Position numbers and translations under genes: made by a program. The notes below the pieces were generated by a model that saw only the letters and a list, made by a program, of their open reading frames with translations, was not told the DNA's origin and searched no databases. Shown piece after piece: positions 33,431 to 44,080 of a DNA stretch of 64,000 bases; positions within the stretch are counted from its first letter, which is position 1, and each line of letters opens with the position of its first letter. Source of the DNA: Amborella trichopoda (Eukaryota; Streptophyta; Magnoliopsida; Amborellales; Amborellaceae). The stretch is from the NCBI RefSeq assembly GCF_000471905.2, contig NW_006499751.1, positions 3,778,344-3,842,343 on the forward strand, written 5' to 3'.

Positions 33431-35546
33431 ATTTTTCAGTGACCAAACGGGGTCCAAATGAGCTCAAATCGGCCTTGAATGAAAATTTTTATTCCTGTGA
33501 AATCATGATATTTTGTACATGTTAGGATTTATAGTTCAATATGTAAGACTATGTCAATGTTAACGGACAACAGGAATTCCAGCCATTTTCATCAACCTTG
33601 CACTAAACTTTTGAATGACCAATAAGTGTCCAAATTCTTTTAGACTACCACCATTTGAACCGTGTATGTGTCCACTATAATGTTTATGTTAAAACCATAA
33701 TCAAATTCTTCATGAATAAGAAGCTATATTTTCAATTATGTAAATATGTCACTGTGGACAGTTTTAATAAATTGCAGAATTGATGCTTATGTTGTCATGC
33801 ATTTTAAAAGACTAAATGATGCATGTTTTCTCCCAAGATATAGTCATTTTAAATATTTATGAGTAAGCTTGGAATCACATGTTAAGCAATTTTTGAAATT
33901 CTTCCTAATTTGAGAGTTACCCGATTAAATGCAAAGGCATGCCACTGTGGGTACCTATTATGGAAACTCAAAACTGATGTTATTGTCGCCACCAATTTCT
34001 TACTGACCAAAAGAGATCCTTTTTCTTCCAACCCACCACCATTTGAAAAGTTTATGGGAACATTTAAAATTGCATGTAAAGACTTTCATGAAAAAACCCC
34101 TAGATTGAAAGCCACACCCATTTTACAGGGATTACGTTACTATTGACAAAACTTCTAAGAAATTGTGCATGCTCAAGTATGAATGTTATGCAGTAAATGT
34201 TATGTGAAATTCAATTAGTGAATGTGAATGTTCTGCAGTGAATACCATAAAAGGGATGTGAATGCTATTTTAGTGAATGTTATGTGATATCCAAATAGTG
34301 AATGTGCTTACTATGTAGTGAGAGTCATGTAATATTCAAGTGTGAGTGTTAATTAGTGAGAGTCATGTAATATTCAAGTGTTGAAGTGCCATATAATGGA
34401 TGTTATACAATGAAATTCTATGTTCGGGCAATGTGAAAGGATTGAGTTCCAAAGTGATGAATGTTAAGTGAAGAGTGATCTAATAGCATGCTCCAAGCAT
34501 GACCCTCTATCGTGTTTGATAATAGTGAAGTAATTCAGTGACGCCACGCACAGGTTACCCGTGGTGGTATGATGTGACTCGATAAGAAAGTAAGGCCATC
34601 AATGTTCCCTAACTCCCCGTATGATAGGAGGGGAGTTAGGTGGAAAGTGTAATTGGTGGGTCGCGCCCCATTGAAATTCAGTGTATTATAAGAAGTGAAT
34701 TATGGATCATGCCTATCAATAGCCCCAAAGCGCGCTGGAGAGTGTGTGTGAGTGCGAGGGCATTACCAAACGAGACACTCATTGTCATTGCCCTCTCTCT
34801 CAAGCAATAGTAGAAGTCCTAAACAATGGGATTGGCTTGGCCTGATGAATAGGGCTTCTACGTAAGGAGTAGGTGAACCTAAGGAGTGAGTGGTTAATAA
34901 TTGAATATGTGACTGTGAATACTCGTAGTGATACTGATTTTATGATGACCCTGATACTCGAAATGCCATACGAAATGCATGCATGAGTAAGGTTGCTAAC
35001 TACATGCTTTCTCCCTCAGGATTGTTTATCAAGAAAAGAATTCTTTATGATGCCTGAATAAATATATCACAGATGCATAACTATTGGATCCACTTACTGG
35101 GAATTGTAGTTCATTCCTCTCTTTCTATCCCTGTAGAGTAAAAGTTGCAGGTTGAAGGACTGCCGATTGAGGGAGACCGATCTGGTCGTCCAAGACTTGT
35201 ACCTGTGAAGAAGGCCTTTTTCTTGTATGTGTTTGTTGACAATGGGCCATGTCTTGGGTTGTCTTTTTGAAAATTTGTAATTTTTAAAATTTGGGCCATG
35301 TGTGCCTTGAATTGATGTACTATTTCAAGATGTTTTTGTAATGATATTAATCTTAGTTCCCCTTTTACCAAGTTCTTGTGCTTGTATTAGAGTTTCTTTA
35401 CTTTCTTGGTTTGCTTGAGTTACCGCTTTATCAAAGCAACACACCCTTCTGGCTTGGGTAGTGTTTGCTACCTTTGGTTCGTGAACCTGCACCCTGCCAC
35501 CTCCGACGAGATTGCTAGGGGCCAGCAGGTGGGGTTGTGACAGATA

Positions 35547-35558
35547 TAGTATCAGAGC
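35547..35558 (+). other. Primer binding site (initiator tRNA-Met type)
   Basis: TAGTATCAGAGC lies four bases after the LTR end. One base differs from TGGTATCAGAGC, the standard match to the 3' end of initiator tRNA-Met used by chromoviruses. Confidence 0.85.
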
Positions 35559-35919
35559 AATCGGGAAAGGATTCTCAGCTCAGGGAGTCTTAGAAGTGTC
35601 CTTAGGGTAGTTTTTGCATTGGACTAATAATTGAGTGCTTCTGTGTTAAGTTGAAGGAAAGATGATGAGGACTCGTGCTAATAACGCTAGCTCCAGTAAT
35701 GAGAACACATAAGTCTTTGGAGAGTTCTTTTGGACACTTGAGGCCATGACTCAGATCATGAAAGAAAATATGTCGACCCCATCCGCCTTTGCCTCTAACC
35801 TAGCAAATGGTGAGTTGATTGAAAGATTTAGGAGGTTGGCGCCTCTTGCATTATCCGGGCACGGGGGCATAGAAATATCTGAAAGATGGAAGCGGTAGAT
35901 GGAGAATATTTTCGAGGTG

Positions 35920-35924
35920 CTGCA
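35920..35924. repeat. Target-site duplication, left copy (CTGCA)
   Basis: CTGCA here and again at 39281-39285 directly flank the TG...CA ends of the solo LTR. This is the 5-base duplication expected of LTR element integration. Confidence 0.85.
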
Positions 35925-37153
35925 TGTTTAAACATATTTTTCAGCACCTTGGTCCCTGGTAGGAAGCAGGTCAATAAAGCCTACAAAATTTTTTTTGAGA
36001 CTCATAGAATGGCCCCAGAATTGGTCAAAGACCTTCATCAGCACTGCAAAAGACCACCTACCAAGTTTTATCATAAACAGGCATGTCTAAGGTAGTGAAC
36101 ACAAAGAAATAATTTCAGCAAAATTGGTCTCTAGCACCCTCAAATGGACCCTGTAAGTAGAGCCATACTTTTGATACGTCAAATAGCTTTGGGACTACCT
36201 CCATTAGATCTGGCACAATTGAAAACCCTTATAGGTCAAGTTTCGGCTTAATCGAGCACTCCACGAAAAATTTATGAGTAAAAGACTAATAAGATGTAGG
36301 CCGCACACTATTCCCGTGTGGCCTCACAGCACCAAAATACCATTAAAGGTGGTTGTTTCCACAGTCATAGGCAGTCACGTTTGGGCCTATATCTCACTCA
36401 TTCCAAGTTAGATCACTGCCAAATTTGGTGAGAAACACTAAATGAAAGTCACTGATCCGTGAATGAAGTTGCAAAAAATTCAGCAGCAGCGCACCTCGTT
36501 CAAGTAGCAAGATCACGATGCTCGCATACCCGATCGACACGAAACTAATTGCATTATGTGCGTGAGGTCGAAGGCTACCTCTGGTCTGAACTTTGTGTAC
36601 AATGAATGGTTGGATTTCACACACAAAAGCGTCAAAGCTGCTGTAAATTCTGACCACTGGATGTCAAGATTTTGGCAAAAAACTAAGATGACAAAATCTT
36701 CATCCGGACACGAAATCAAGTTACGTTCGTTGCAACGTGATCGTGACAGCATGCTCAGTGTGATTCAATGAAGAAATCACGAAGAAACATCAAGGAACGA
36801 GCACACAATTGATTCAAAGTTTTCAAGATTCATCCAAAATTTAAGTCTCATTATCGTGGTTCGAAACACGATTCATGGCTCGAAGTTGGTATCAAAATGA
36901 TCGTCGTGTCGAGCCGTATAAGAAACCAATAATATTTCAATCAAATGAGCATCAGAACGACCTCAAGTCTACCACAGAAGATCACGCAAGTTCTTGGACA
37001 GTAACTAGGACTATTCCAGAATTCCACACATTGTTAGGCTGGAGCAAAATAATCCGTTTGCACCCATTTTTAGAATTTCTTTAAATTCAATTAAATTGTA
37101 ATTATCTTCAATTCTACCTAGTTTTAGGGCGTACACCCATGTTTTAGCCCAAT

Positions 37154-37165
37154 TATATATAAATA
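37154..37165 (+). promoter_or_regulatory. TATA box of the solo LTR
   Basis: TATATATAAATA, about 10-15 bases upstream of CTCATTGTACAA, the same layout as the other LTRs of this family. Confidence 0.7.
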
Positions 37166-37309
37166 GGCACTGCCTCATTGTACAAAGGACGGATTCATTC
37201 TTCTTGGATCAGTCAATAATATTCTGATTTTTGCTTGAGCTTGTGGGTACATCATGGGGAGAGAGAGGAGAGAGAAGAAAAGGGGTGGTACCCTTCGAGC
37301 AGGTAGCTT

Positions 37310-37640
37310 CTCTCTCCTCCTCTCTTTCTCTCTCCTCTCTTCTCATCTTTATCTCTTTCTCTCTCCTCCCTTCTCACCTCTATCTTTCTCTCTCCTCTCT
37401 TCTCATCTCTATCTTTCTCTCTCCTCTCTTCTCATCTCTATCTTTCTCTCTCTTCTCTCTTCTCATCTCTAGCTCTTTCTGCCTCATCTCTTCTCATCTT
37501 TATCGTTTTCTCTCGCCTCTCTTCTCATCTCTATCTTTTTATCTCTCCTTTCTTCTTGTCTCTATCTCTTTCTCTCACTATCTCTTTCTCTCTCTCTCAT
37601 TATCTCTTTCTCTCTCTCTCTTCTCATCTCTATCTCCATC
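37310..37640 (+). repeat. CT-rich tract with ~30-base TCTCTCCTCTCTTCTCATC units
   Basis: Pyrimidine-only tract after the promoter, made of repeated TCTTCTCATCTCTATCTTTC-type units. ORFs through it give only Ser/Leu-rich peptides. Equivalent pyrimidine tracts follow the TATA box in the other LTRs. Confidence 0.9.
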
Positions 37641-37649
37641 TGCTCTATT

Positions 37650-38430
37650 CTGTCAATCAGTGAGACCTAGCATCGACTGGTTTTCTCTCTTTTGTCGGTC
37701 AGTGAGACCTAGTGCTGATTGATCTTATCTCTCTTCTTCTATCAGTCGGTGAGATCTAGCATCGACTAGTTTTCTCTCTCTTCTTCTATCAGTAGGTGAG
37801 ACCTAACATCAACTAATTTCCTCTCTCTTCTTCTATCAGTCGATGAGACCTATCACCGACTGGTTTTCTCTCTCTTCTTTTGTCAGTCGATAAGACCTAA
37901 CGACAACTAGTTTTCTATCTCGTCTTCTGTCAGTCTGCGAGACCTAGCATCAACTGATTTTCTCTCTCTTCTGTTAACAGTTGACGAGACCTATCAATGA
38001 CTGGTTTTCTCTCTTCTTCTATCAGTCGGTGAAACTTAGCATTGACTGATTTTCTTTCTCTTCTTTTGTCAGTCGGAGAGACCTAGCGCGGACTGATTTT
38101 CTCTCTTCTTTTGTTAGTCGACGAGACCTAGCGTGCGACTTGTTTTCTCTCTCCTCTTCTGTGAATCAACGAGACCTAGCGTTAATTGGTTCTCTCTCTC
38201 TTCTTTTGTCAGTCGGTGAGACCTAGCATCGATTGGTTTTCTCTTTCTTCTGTCAGTCGACAACACCTAGCACTGACTGGTTCTCTCTCTCTTCTTCGGT
38301 CAGTCGACGAGACTTAGTGCCGACTGGTTTTCTCTCTATGCATATGTCAAGTGGCAAAGCCTAGATCCAGTTGGTTTTCTCTCTCCTCTTCTGTCAGTTT
38401 ATGAAGCCTAGGATAGACTGAATTTCCCTT
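37650..38430 (+). repeat. Minisatellite of ~17 units of ~46 bases
   Basis: Units of the form GTCAGTCGACGAGACCTAGC, then (A/G)TCGACTGGTTTTCTCTCTCTTCTT. The part GTCAGTCGRYGAGACCTAGCRYCGACTGGT has a partial dyad (CAGTCG...CGACTG) in most units. Confidence 0.9.
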
Positions 38431-40149
38431 TTTCTTCTAACATAGTAGCTAGCATTGTTTAGCCCCTACTGCGCCTTCCTTCTATCTCCCTCATTTATCC
38501 TCTCGTCTTTCATACTCTTCTCTCCCTTTCTTCTCCCTCCTCCTCTCTTTTCCTTATTCTTTTCTTATTCTTTCTTCATGGTCTTAATTCTACCACTCCT
38601 TCATTCGACTGAGAGGGATTGATGTTAGCCTCTCATGGTAGTTCTGTCATCTAGCTGTAATGTTATTGCTCTAGAATTACTTGGCCTGCTTTATTGCCAC
38701 GACTGACAGACCGACCATCGTGCCTAGCCAGTCGGTATTGGTAACGACGTCTAGTAGTGATCTTGTGTGCCAATCTTAGTTAATGAGCCCGTTTTGCTAC
38801 CATGTCAGGCAACCTATTCACCAGCTTAGTCATCTCTCTGATCCTCTCGCTTAGTCGAATTCTTCTCTCCCCTGTCTTTCTTTTCTTCTTCTTTTTGAAT
38901 GCACTTGTTTGTGTACGTTCATTAAAGAGGAAAGGGTGAGGTATGACCCACCTATCTTATAACCTTTTCCATATATGTGTGTGATTGCAGAAAAGCAGAA
39001 AATAAGGAGAATACAAACCAAAGGAGGCTATTCCGAACCAGTTTTATTATTGGAGGGCTTTCTTTATGATCTAACAGGGCGCCCACGCGAGTCAGCCCGA
39101 GTAAGTCCCGAACCCACCTTTAAATTCCTCTCTCACCAGTTAGTAACACCTGCCCCCATTATGGAAAGAGGTTCTCGAGAGAGCGATCTAAAAAACGTTC
39201 CGGGCCTTCCCTTGAAACCTAAGACTCATGCCCGCCTGATCCCCAAGGGATCCGGAGGGCGAGATCGAGGTACCTAACCACTGCAACATACAGAGGAACA
39301 AAAAGTTAGACTAGGCACCTTCACGTTAATAGGGGAGGTCGAATTCTGGTGGAACCTAATAAAGCAATCCTAGAGGAAAACAAGAACTGAAGCCATGTGG
39401 GATAACTTCTTGGTGGCATTCGACAAGAAGTACTTTCCTGAATCTGTCATGGAAAGGAAAGAAGTTGAATTTATCGAACTTCAACAGGGGAGGTTGACAA
39501 TCGAGCAGTACACTGCCAAGTTTGCAGAACTTTCCCATTATGCACCTCGCATTATCAATATAGGGGTGCTGAAGGCCAATAAATTTGAAAGAGGGCTTTG
39601 ACCAGACATCAAGGGGAGAGTGTTAGCCACTAATCTTAATTCATATGCCCCTCTGGTAGATCTGGTGATGAAAACTGAAAAAGATTGCAAAGATTATCGC
39701 TCAAGAAAGGAAGGAAAGGCGAGACCGACTCGATCTGGGAATTTTTGGATCTTAGTTCGGCCACCTGTAAAGAGAGATTTTAGAGGAAGATCCTACCTTG
39801 ATATACGAGGACTCAGGGAACCCTACCAGGCAACATATGGGATAATCGACGCCTGGTGTATATCTATTATGGAATAGGGAATCATACTGAGGCTGAGTGT
39901 TACAAGAAATTGAACAAGTGCCTTAAGTGTGGCAGGCTCGACCATTGGATTTGAGATTGCCCCATGATAAAGCCAGAGGACTGACCAAATGCTCAAGGTG
40001 GAGTGTTTGCATTGATGAAGCAGGAGGCCCAGGCATCTACCTCGGTGATAAGAGGTACGCATTTTGTTTGTGGTAAAGAAGCAAGGATTTTGAGTTACCC
40101 TTGTTCTTCTCATTCTTTGTTGCACCGCATTTACATGTCATCTGAATGT

Positions 40150-41148
40150 TAAGCCTACATTAATTATACTCTGATAGTACATACACCGGTGGGAGACCCT
40201 ATTGAAACTAATAAGGTACTTATGCAATGTGAAATTTTGGTAGAGGGATTTGTCTTGCCTTCAAACTTAATATTCTTAAATAGCCAAGATTTTGATGTTA
40301 TTCTAAGTATGGATTGGTTATCTACTCATCGAGCTACTGTTAACTGCCATGATAAGGTTGTGACCTTTAGGCGCCCTACTCAACCTAATTTGCATTTTGT
40401 GGGCATTCCAGATGTTTTCACTCTACGCCTTATTTCAACCCTTCAAGCCTCTCGCCTGCTAGCTAAGAGATGTGTGGGGTTTTTGGCTTATGTAGTAGAG
40501 AACCTGGGTGTCCAATCTAAGTTAGAAGATATTCTAGTGGTACGAGAATACCCAAAAGTGTTCCCTGAAAATTGGCCTCATTGCCTCCCAGGAGAGAGAT
40601 AGAATTTGAAATAGAAATGGCCTCATGCACAGTCCCCATTTCTAAAGCCCCATATAGGATGGCCCCAGCTGAATTGAAAGAATTGAAGGAACAATTATAG
40701 GAACTCTTGAGTAAGGGATTTATCCAACCTAGTGTGTTGCCTTGGGGTGCGCAAGTTTTGTTTGTGTAAAAGAAGGATGGGTCCTTGAGGCTAGGCTTTG
40801 TATCGATTATAGGTAATTGAATTAGGTTACAGTGAAGAACAAATACACCTTGCCCAGGATCGATGATCTTTTGACCAGTTACAAGGGGCCCAAATATTCT
40901 CAAAGATCGATCTTCGATCGGGTTATCACCAATTGCTAGCCAAGGAAGAAGATATTACCAAGACCGCATTTAGAACTCGATATAGCCATTATGAGTTTCT
41001 GGTTATGCCGTTTGGTTTAATTAATGCCCCGGCTGCCTTCATGGACTTAATGAATAGAGTGTTCCGACCTTTTCTAGATAATTTCGTCATATTTATTGAT
41101 GACATTTTGATGCATTCAAAGAATTCAAAAGAACTTGAACATCACTTC
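40150..41148 (+). pseudogene. Chromovirus protease and reverse transcriptase remnant
   Basis: The protease C-terminal part has FDVILSMDWLSTHRATVNCH (family form FDVILGMDWL). RT blocks follow: [62 protein letters not shown] and the catalytic box [12 protein letters not shown]. Sequence identity is lost at ~41148. Broken. Confidence 0.85.
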
Positions 41149-42467
41149 CGACCTTCTGGATTAAAGCCTCGATGTGATCTTTGAGAGTGAAGCAATCTTG
41201 AACAAGGTGCCCCAACATTCTATGATAAGCACAATAATTCTTGTGGGTGACAATGTCAGCATCTTCTTGCTTTTTCATCTCAGGTAAGGTGATCATCTAT
41301 TGCTCTATCAACATCCGGAGTAGGGTCGAGACCTACTCTTTGTTGAACCTACAACCTTTCTTTCTTTCTCATCTCAATAGTCCTCTTTATAAAGACTCGG
41401 AGGTGGAGGCACCTTATTGTAAGACTGAGGTTTTGGTGGCTTGCCTGAGGTGTCCCCTAAGTATTTGCAGGTTTCACCCCTTTAGAGAAATCCAAAGTTT
41501 GAGGAGAGGTTTTTTTAGGGTCCGATATTGTGACAGTGGCACTGATCATTCCTTTCTGTTGATTGCCCCATGAATTGGGATGAACATTACCAGAGCCTCG
41601 GTTGTTTTCCCCATTTGATGATGGGGTTTGAAGTTTGTTATGATGCTTAAGGAGGCTCTCTATCTGGATTGCTTTGGAGATTAGATCTGATATAAAAGTA
41701 AATTTTGAAGCCTCAACATGCAGGGAAATCTCTGGCCACATGTTACACACACATATTTTGATCGCATCAACTTTAGGCATGGGGGTAGCTTGGTGCGTAG
41801 CTAGATTTCTCCGTCTTGCAATGAATTGATCCATTGGATCATCTGGACCCTGGGTCAATGTGAGAAGTTCAATAGCCTGGACTTCTCTTTCAACCTCATA
41901 GAAGCGCTTATAGAACAAGTGCTCCATTTCTTCTCAGGTTTGTATCGAGTTCAAGGGGAGTCGGGCATACTACTTGAATGTCGGCCCGTCAAGAATTTCA
42001 ACAAACTGACGAAAAAAAAGCCTCCCATCAGCTGTTGTCTCTTGACATATCGAATAGAAATGGGCAATATGCTGGTGAGGCAAACTCATGCCGTTGAAGA
42101 GTGGGAGTCTCCCCTTCTGGTAATTAGGGGGAAACGAGAGCTGATCAATATAAGATGAATAGGTCTTTCGATACAGGATTGTATCTTGCACGCGCTGGAT
42201 CTGTCAGCCTCACAAACTGTGGGTGACCATGGCATCGACGCCAGCTTGTGAGACCTGATGAGGGAAGGAATGGACACGTGAAGGAGGTGGCTGCCTCAGG
42301 ACCAAATCGGCTCGATGAGGAGAATTGGCCTCCTGGTGAGATGAGTTTCCATGGAGCCGATTACCTTCCATCAGCTCGATCTTCTCCATCATCTTACACA
42401 TCATATCCTCGAACCAATTCATACGGTCTTATTGATCGTCGTTGGGCTCCTCAATGACCATCACGCT
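41149..42467 (-). pseudogene. Gag remnant of fossil 6
   Basis: The probable start is MVIEEPNDDQ near 42467, then MNWFEDMMCKMMEKIELMEG. The capsid part has LSFPPNYQKGRLPLFNGMSL, FYKRFYEVEREVQAIELLTL and ISLHVEASKFTFISDLISKA. The knuckle-like module reads [20 protein letters not shown] (CX2HX4HX4C). Close in layout to fossils 3 and 5. Confidence 0.8.
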
Positions 42468-44059
42468 GACTGTTTCTTCAGAGAGGTTGATCTCTCATGT
42501 GATCGGGGTCTCGCGTACCCACCGGACTGGGTGTGGCAGCTCTGATAATAAGGGTTCGACATGCCTCGACTGAGCTTGAGCTTTGTATGTTGATCGGGTC
42601 CAGACCGGTTCACAATGGTCTTGGGACAGTAGAAGCTGCAACATTGGGTCGTCTCCTACGACACTGATAACCATGCAAGATTCTGGTTCTTCCACCTCAG
42701 GCCATGTTGCATCCTGTAATGGGTAAAAGGGGTTCTTGGCCAGGGGATCGCCAAGCTTGCTTGCCCCAAATGTCTTAGGTTCCTCGTCTCGGTCATGTTA
42801 GGCTCTCTTGCTCTGGTATACTTCCCTCTAGAACCGTGACTGAGACCGTGATTGTGAATGGTTCTCTTTCTTCAAACATGACTGGGCAATCTCCATGAGG
42901 TGAGCCAAGGGAGCATGCCAGAAACAAGAGTCAGCTCGAGCTTCTGTCTTGGCTTGGGGAGAGACAGGGGATGGAAGACTGCATCTCCTAAGGGAACCTT
43001 GCCCCGAGCTCTTTTGTGAGTTGCAAAAGTAGTGTCAGTCTGAAAAGAGTACTTCAAGAGAGTACTCTTAAGGAAGGCCTTCAAGTACTAGGTCTTGAGT
43101 GGTTCGACCGGAGGAGAAGGGAAGAACAAGCAAGGAGACATTTGTCAATGACCTTTCGATCAAAAGCTTGGAGTTGTCTATGGGGATGGCAAGTGTGTGC
43201 CACTTGCAGAGGGGTTCCGAGTAACCTAGGCATCAACCCGAGCTCGAGCAATAGGTCGAGCCTTAGGAGGCCGAGGATTGCGAGCATGTGATCGTGAGGG
43301 TTTAGTCTTGTGACCATCCCTCATAGAGTGCACATGTATGTGCATAAAGGGACGACAAGGGGGTCAACTCTCATGTAATCGGGTAAATGCAGCAACAAGG
43401 CTGCCTCGAGCAGTGCGATGCATAAACAACTGATATACAGGGCTGAGTTCAAGGAGACCCGAACCCGGACAATGGTTCAAGATAGCATGAGGGTTGCCCC
43501 GAGGTGTGGCTCAAGTGGATGGATCACGAGCTCTAGTGCAGGTGTGGGAGGTGGCGGCCTTAGGGCCTCCTCCTCAGTGTGTCGAACCTCTTGTTACGAC
43601 GGACCGATGTGGTAGAGGGTGCGGGGTGGCCCTACGACGACGCACAAGAGAAACGACAGCTAGACTACCAGTTGCAAGAAAGGAAGGGATGACCTTTCAA
43701 CTGCCCCAAGCTATGGGACTGGCAAGTCACTTGCGGGTAGCATAGGGTGCATGAGGTGTGTGGTGGCTAGTGTGCCACCCATGCGAGCTACATTGGTGAA
43801 GGCCACTAAGGCTAACAGATGGGGAGTGAGGGACTATTAGGTCCCTGCTCACATCAATTCAAGTAAGGACCTGAGAGCATGACACAAGATCTATGCTCAG
43901 GAGAAAGGTCAGAAACGAGGTTAGTGGAACCAGTTCTCGAAGTGGACTCACAAGTGTGGGCATCAGAAAATCCCCAACTCGGATGAAGGGGTTGAACAAT
44001 TCCGAAGACATAAAAAAAAGGAAAGCCAAACAAGGATGATCTGACTATGGGGAAGCGTG
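42468..44059 (-). other. Leader of fossil 6
   Basis: Counterpart of the gag leaders at 26039-27623 and 49797-51335. The block near 44000-43950 (FNPFIRV-like peptide in fossil 5; QPLHPSWGFSDAHT here) is shared. The upstream ORF is recognisable only in part. No other feature seen. Confidence 0.55.
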
Positions 44060-44077
44060 TCCCCAGTGGAGTCGCCA
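44060..44077 (-). other. Primer binding site (tRNA-Arg type)
   Basis: Minus strand TGGCGACTCCACTGGGGA, three bases after the LTR end. Its complement TCCCCAGTGGAGTCGCCA matches, as I recall it, the 3' end of plant tRNA-Arg(ACG) (CCCCAGCGGAGTCG plus CCA) at all but one base. tRNA-Arg priming is known for Ogre elements. Confidence 0.8.
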
Positions 44078-44080
44078 AGC

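Larger units (their letters stand above)
31508..35542 (+). repeat. 5' LTR of the chromovirus
   Basis: Starts TGTAACGACCAAAATATTTA and ends GGGTTGTGACA, the usual TGTAA...TGACA ends of Tekay/Del-type LTRs; 4035 bases. It includes a C-like GC-rich array (31640-31900) and a 970-base GGAATGAAA minisatellite (32460-33430). The remaining 33430-35540 is AT-rich with loose GTGAATGTTATG-type repeats near 34170-34400. No host gene is seen. The five bases before it are AGGAC. Confidence 0.8.
35925..39280 (+). mobile_element. Solo LTR of the Ogre-like family inside chromovirus gag
   Basis: 3356 bases from TGTTTAAACATATTTTTCAG to GAGGTACCTAACCA. It is homologous in order to the LTRs at 46888 and 30709: U3 with the SSSGHEIKLRS open frame, TATA, pyrimidine tract, minisatellite, then U5 with CCACGCGAGTCAGCCCGAGT. 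No internal element sequence is present and both flanks carry CTGCA, so it is what remains after recombination between two LTRs. It is younger than the chromovirus it entered. Confidence 0.9.
35662..40000 (+). pseudogene. Chromovirus gag remnant, split by a solo LTR
   Basis: The N-terminal part starts MMRTRANNASSSNENT at 35662 and reaches ELIERFRRLAPLALSGHGGI. After the inserted LTR (35925-39280) the capsid part continues: WDNFLVAFDKKYFPESVMER, EFIELQQGRLTIEQYTAKFA and ELSHYAPRI, a typical chromovirus gag. A CCHC knuckle (CLKCGRLDHW) follows near 39930. Gag forms the particle and binds RNA. Several breaks besides the insertion. Confidence 0.85.
31508..41148 (+). mobile_element. Fossil 4: Ty3/Gypsy chromovirus (Tekay/Del-like), 3'-truncated
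   Basis: 5' LTR 31508-35542, primer site matching initiator tRNA-Met, gag from 35662, protease and RT to ~41148. The sequence then changes to fossil 6 on the other strand; the rest of pol and the 3' LTR are not in the window. A solo LTR of another family (35925-39280) sits inside gag. It has several further breaks. Confidence 0.85.

Noticed and set aside
32438-33457. 339-codon minus-strand ORF rich in Phe, Ser, His, Pro
   Set aside because: It is the translation of the GGAATGAAA minisatellite, which has no stops on that strand by composition.
33910-34146. 78-codon + ORF in the chromovirus LTR
   Set aside because: No recognisable domain, AT-rich context, no supporting signal; probably chance.
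37231-37722. 163-codon + ORF rich in Ser and Leu
   Set aside because: Translation of a CT-only tract in the solo LTR; no domain and no codon structure.
37650-38430. Regular ~46-base repeats that could be mistaken for a CRISPR array
   Set aside because: No unique spacers; the whole unit repeats, and the locus is an LTR in plant DNA.
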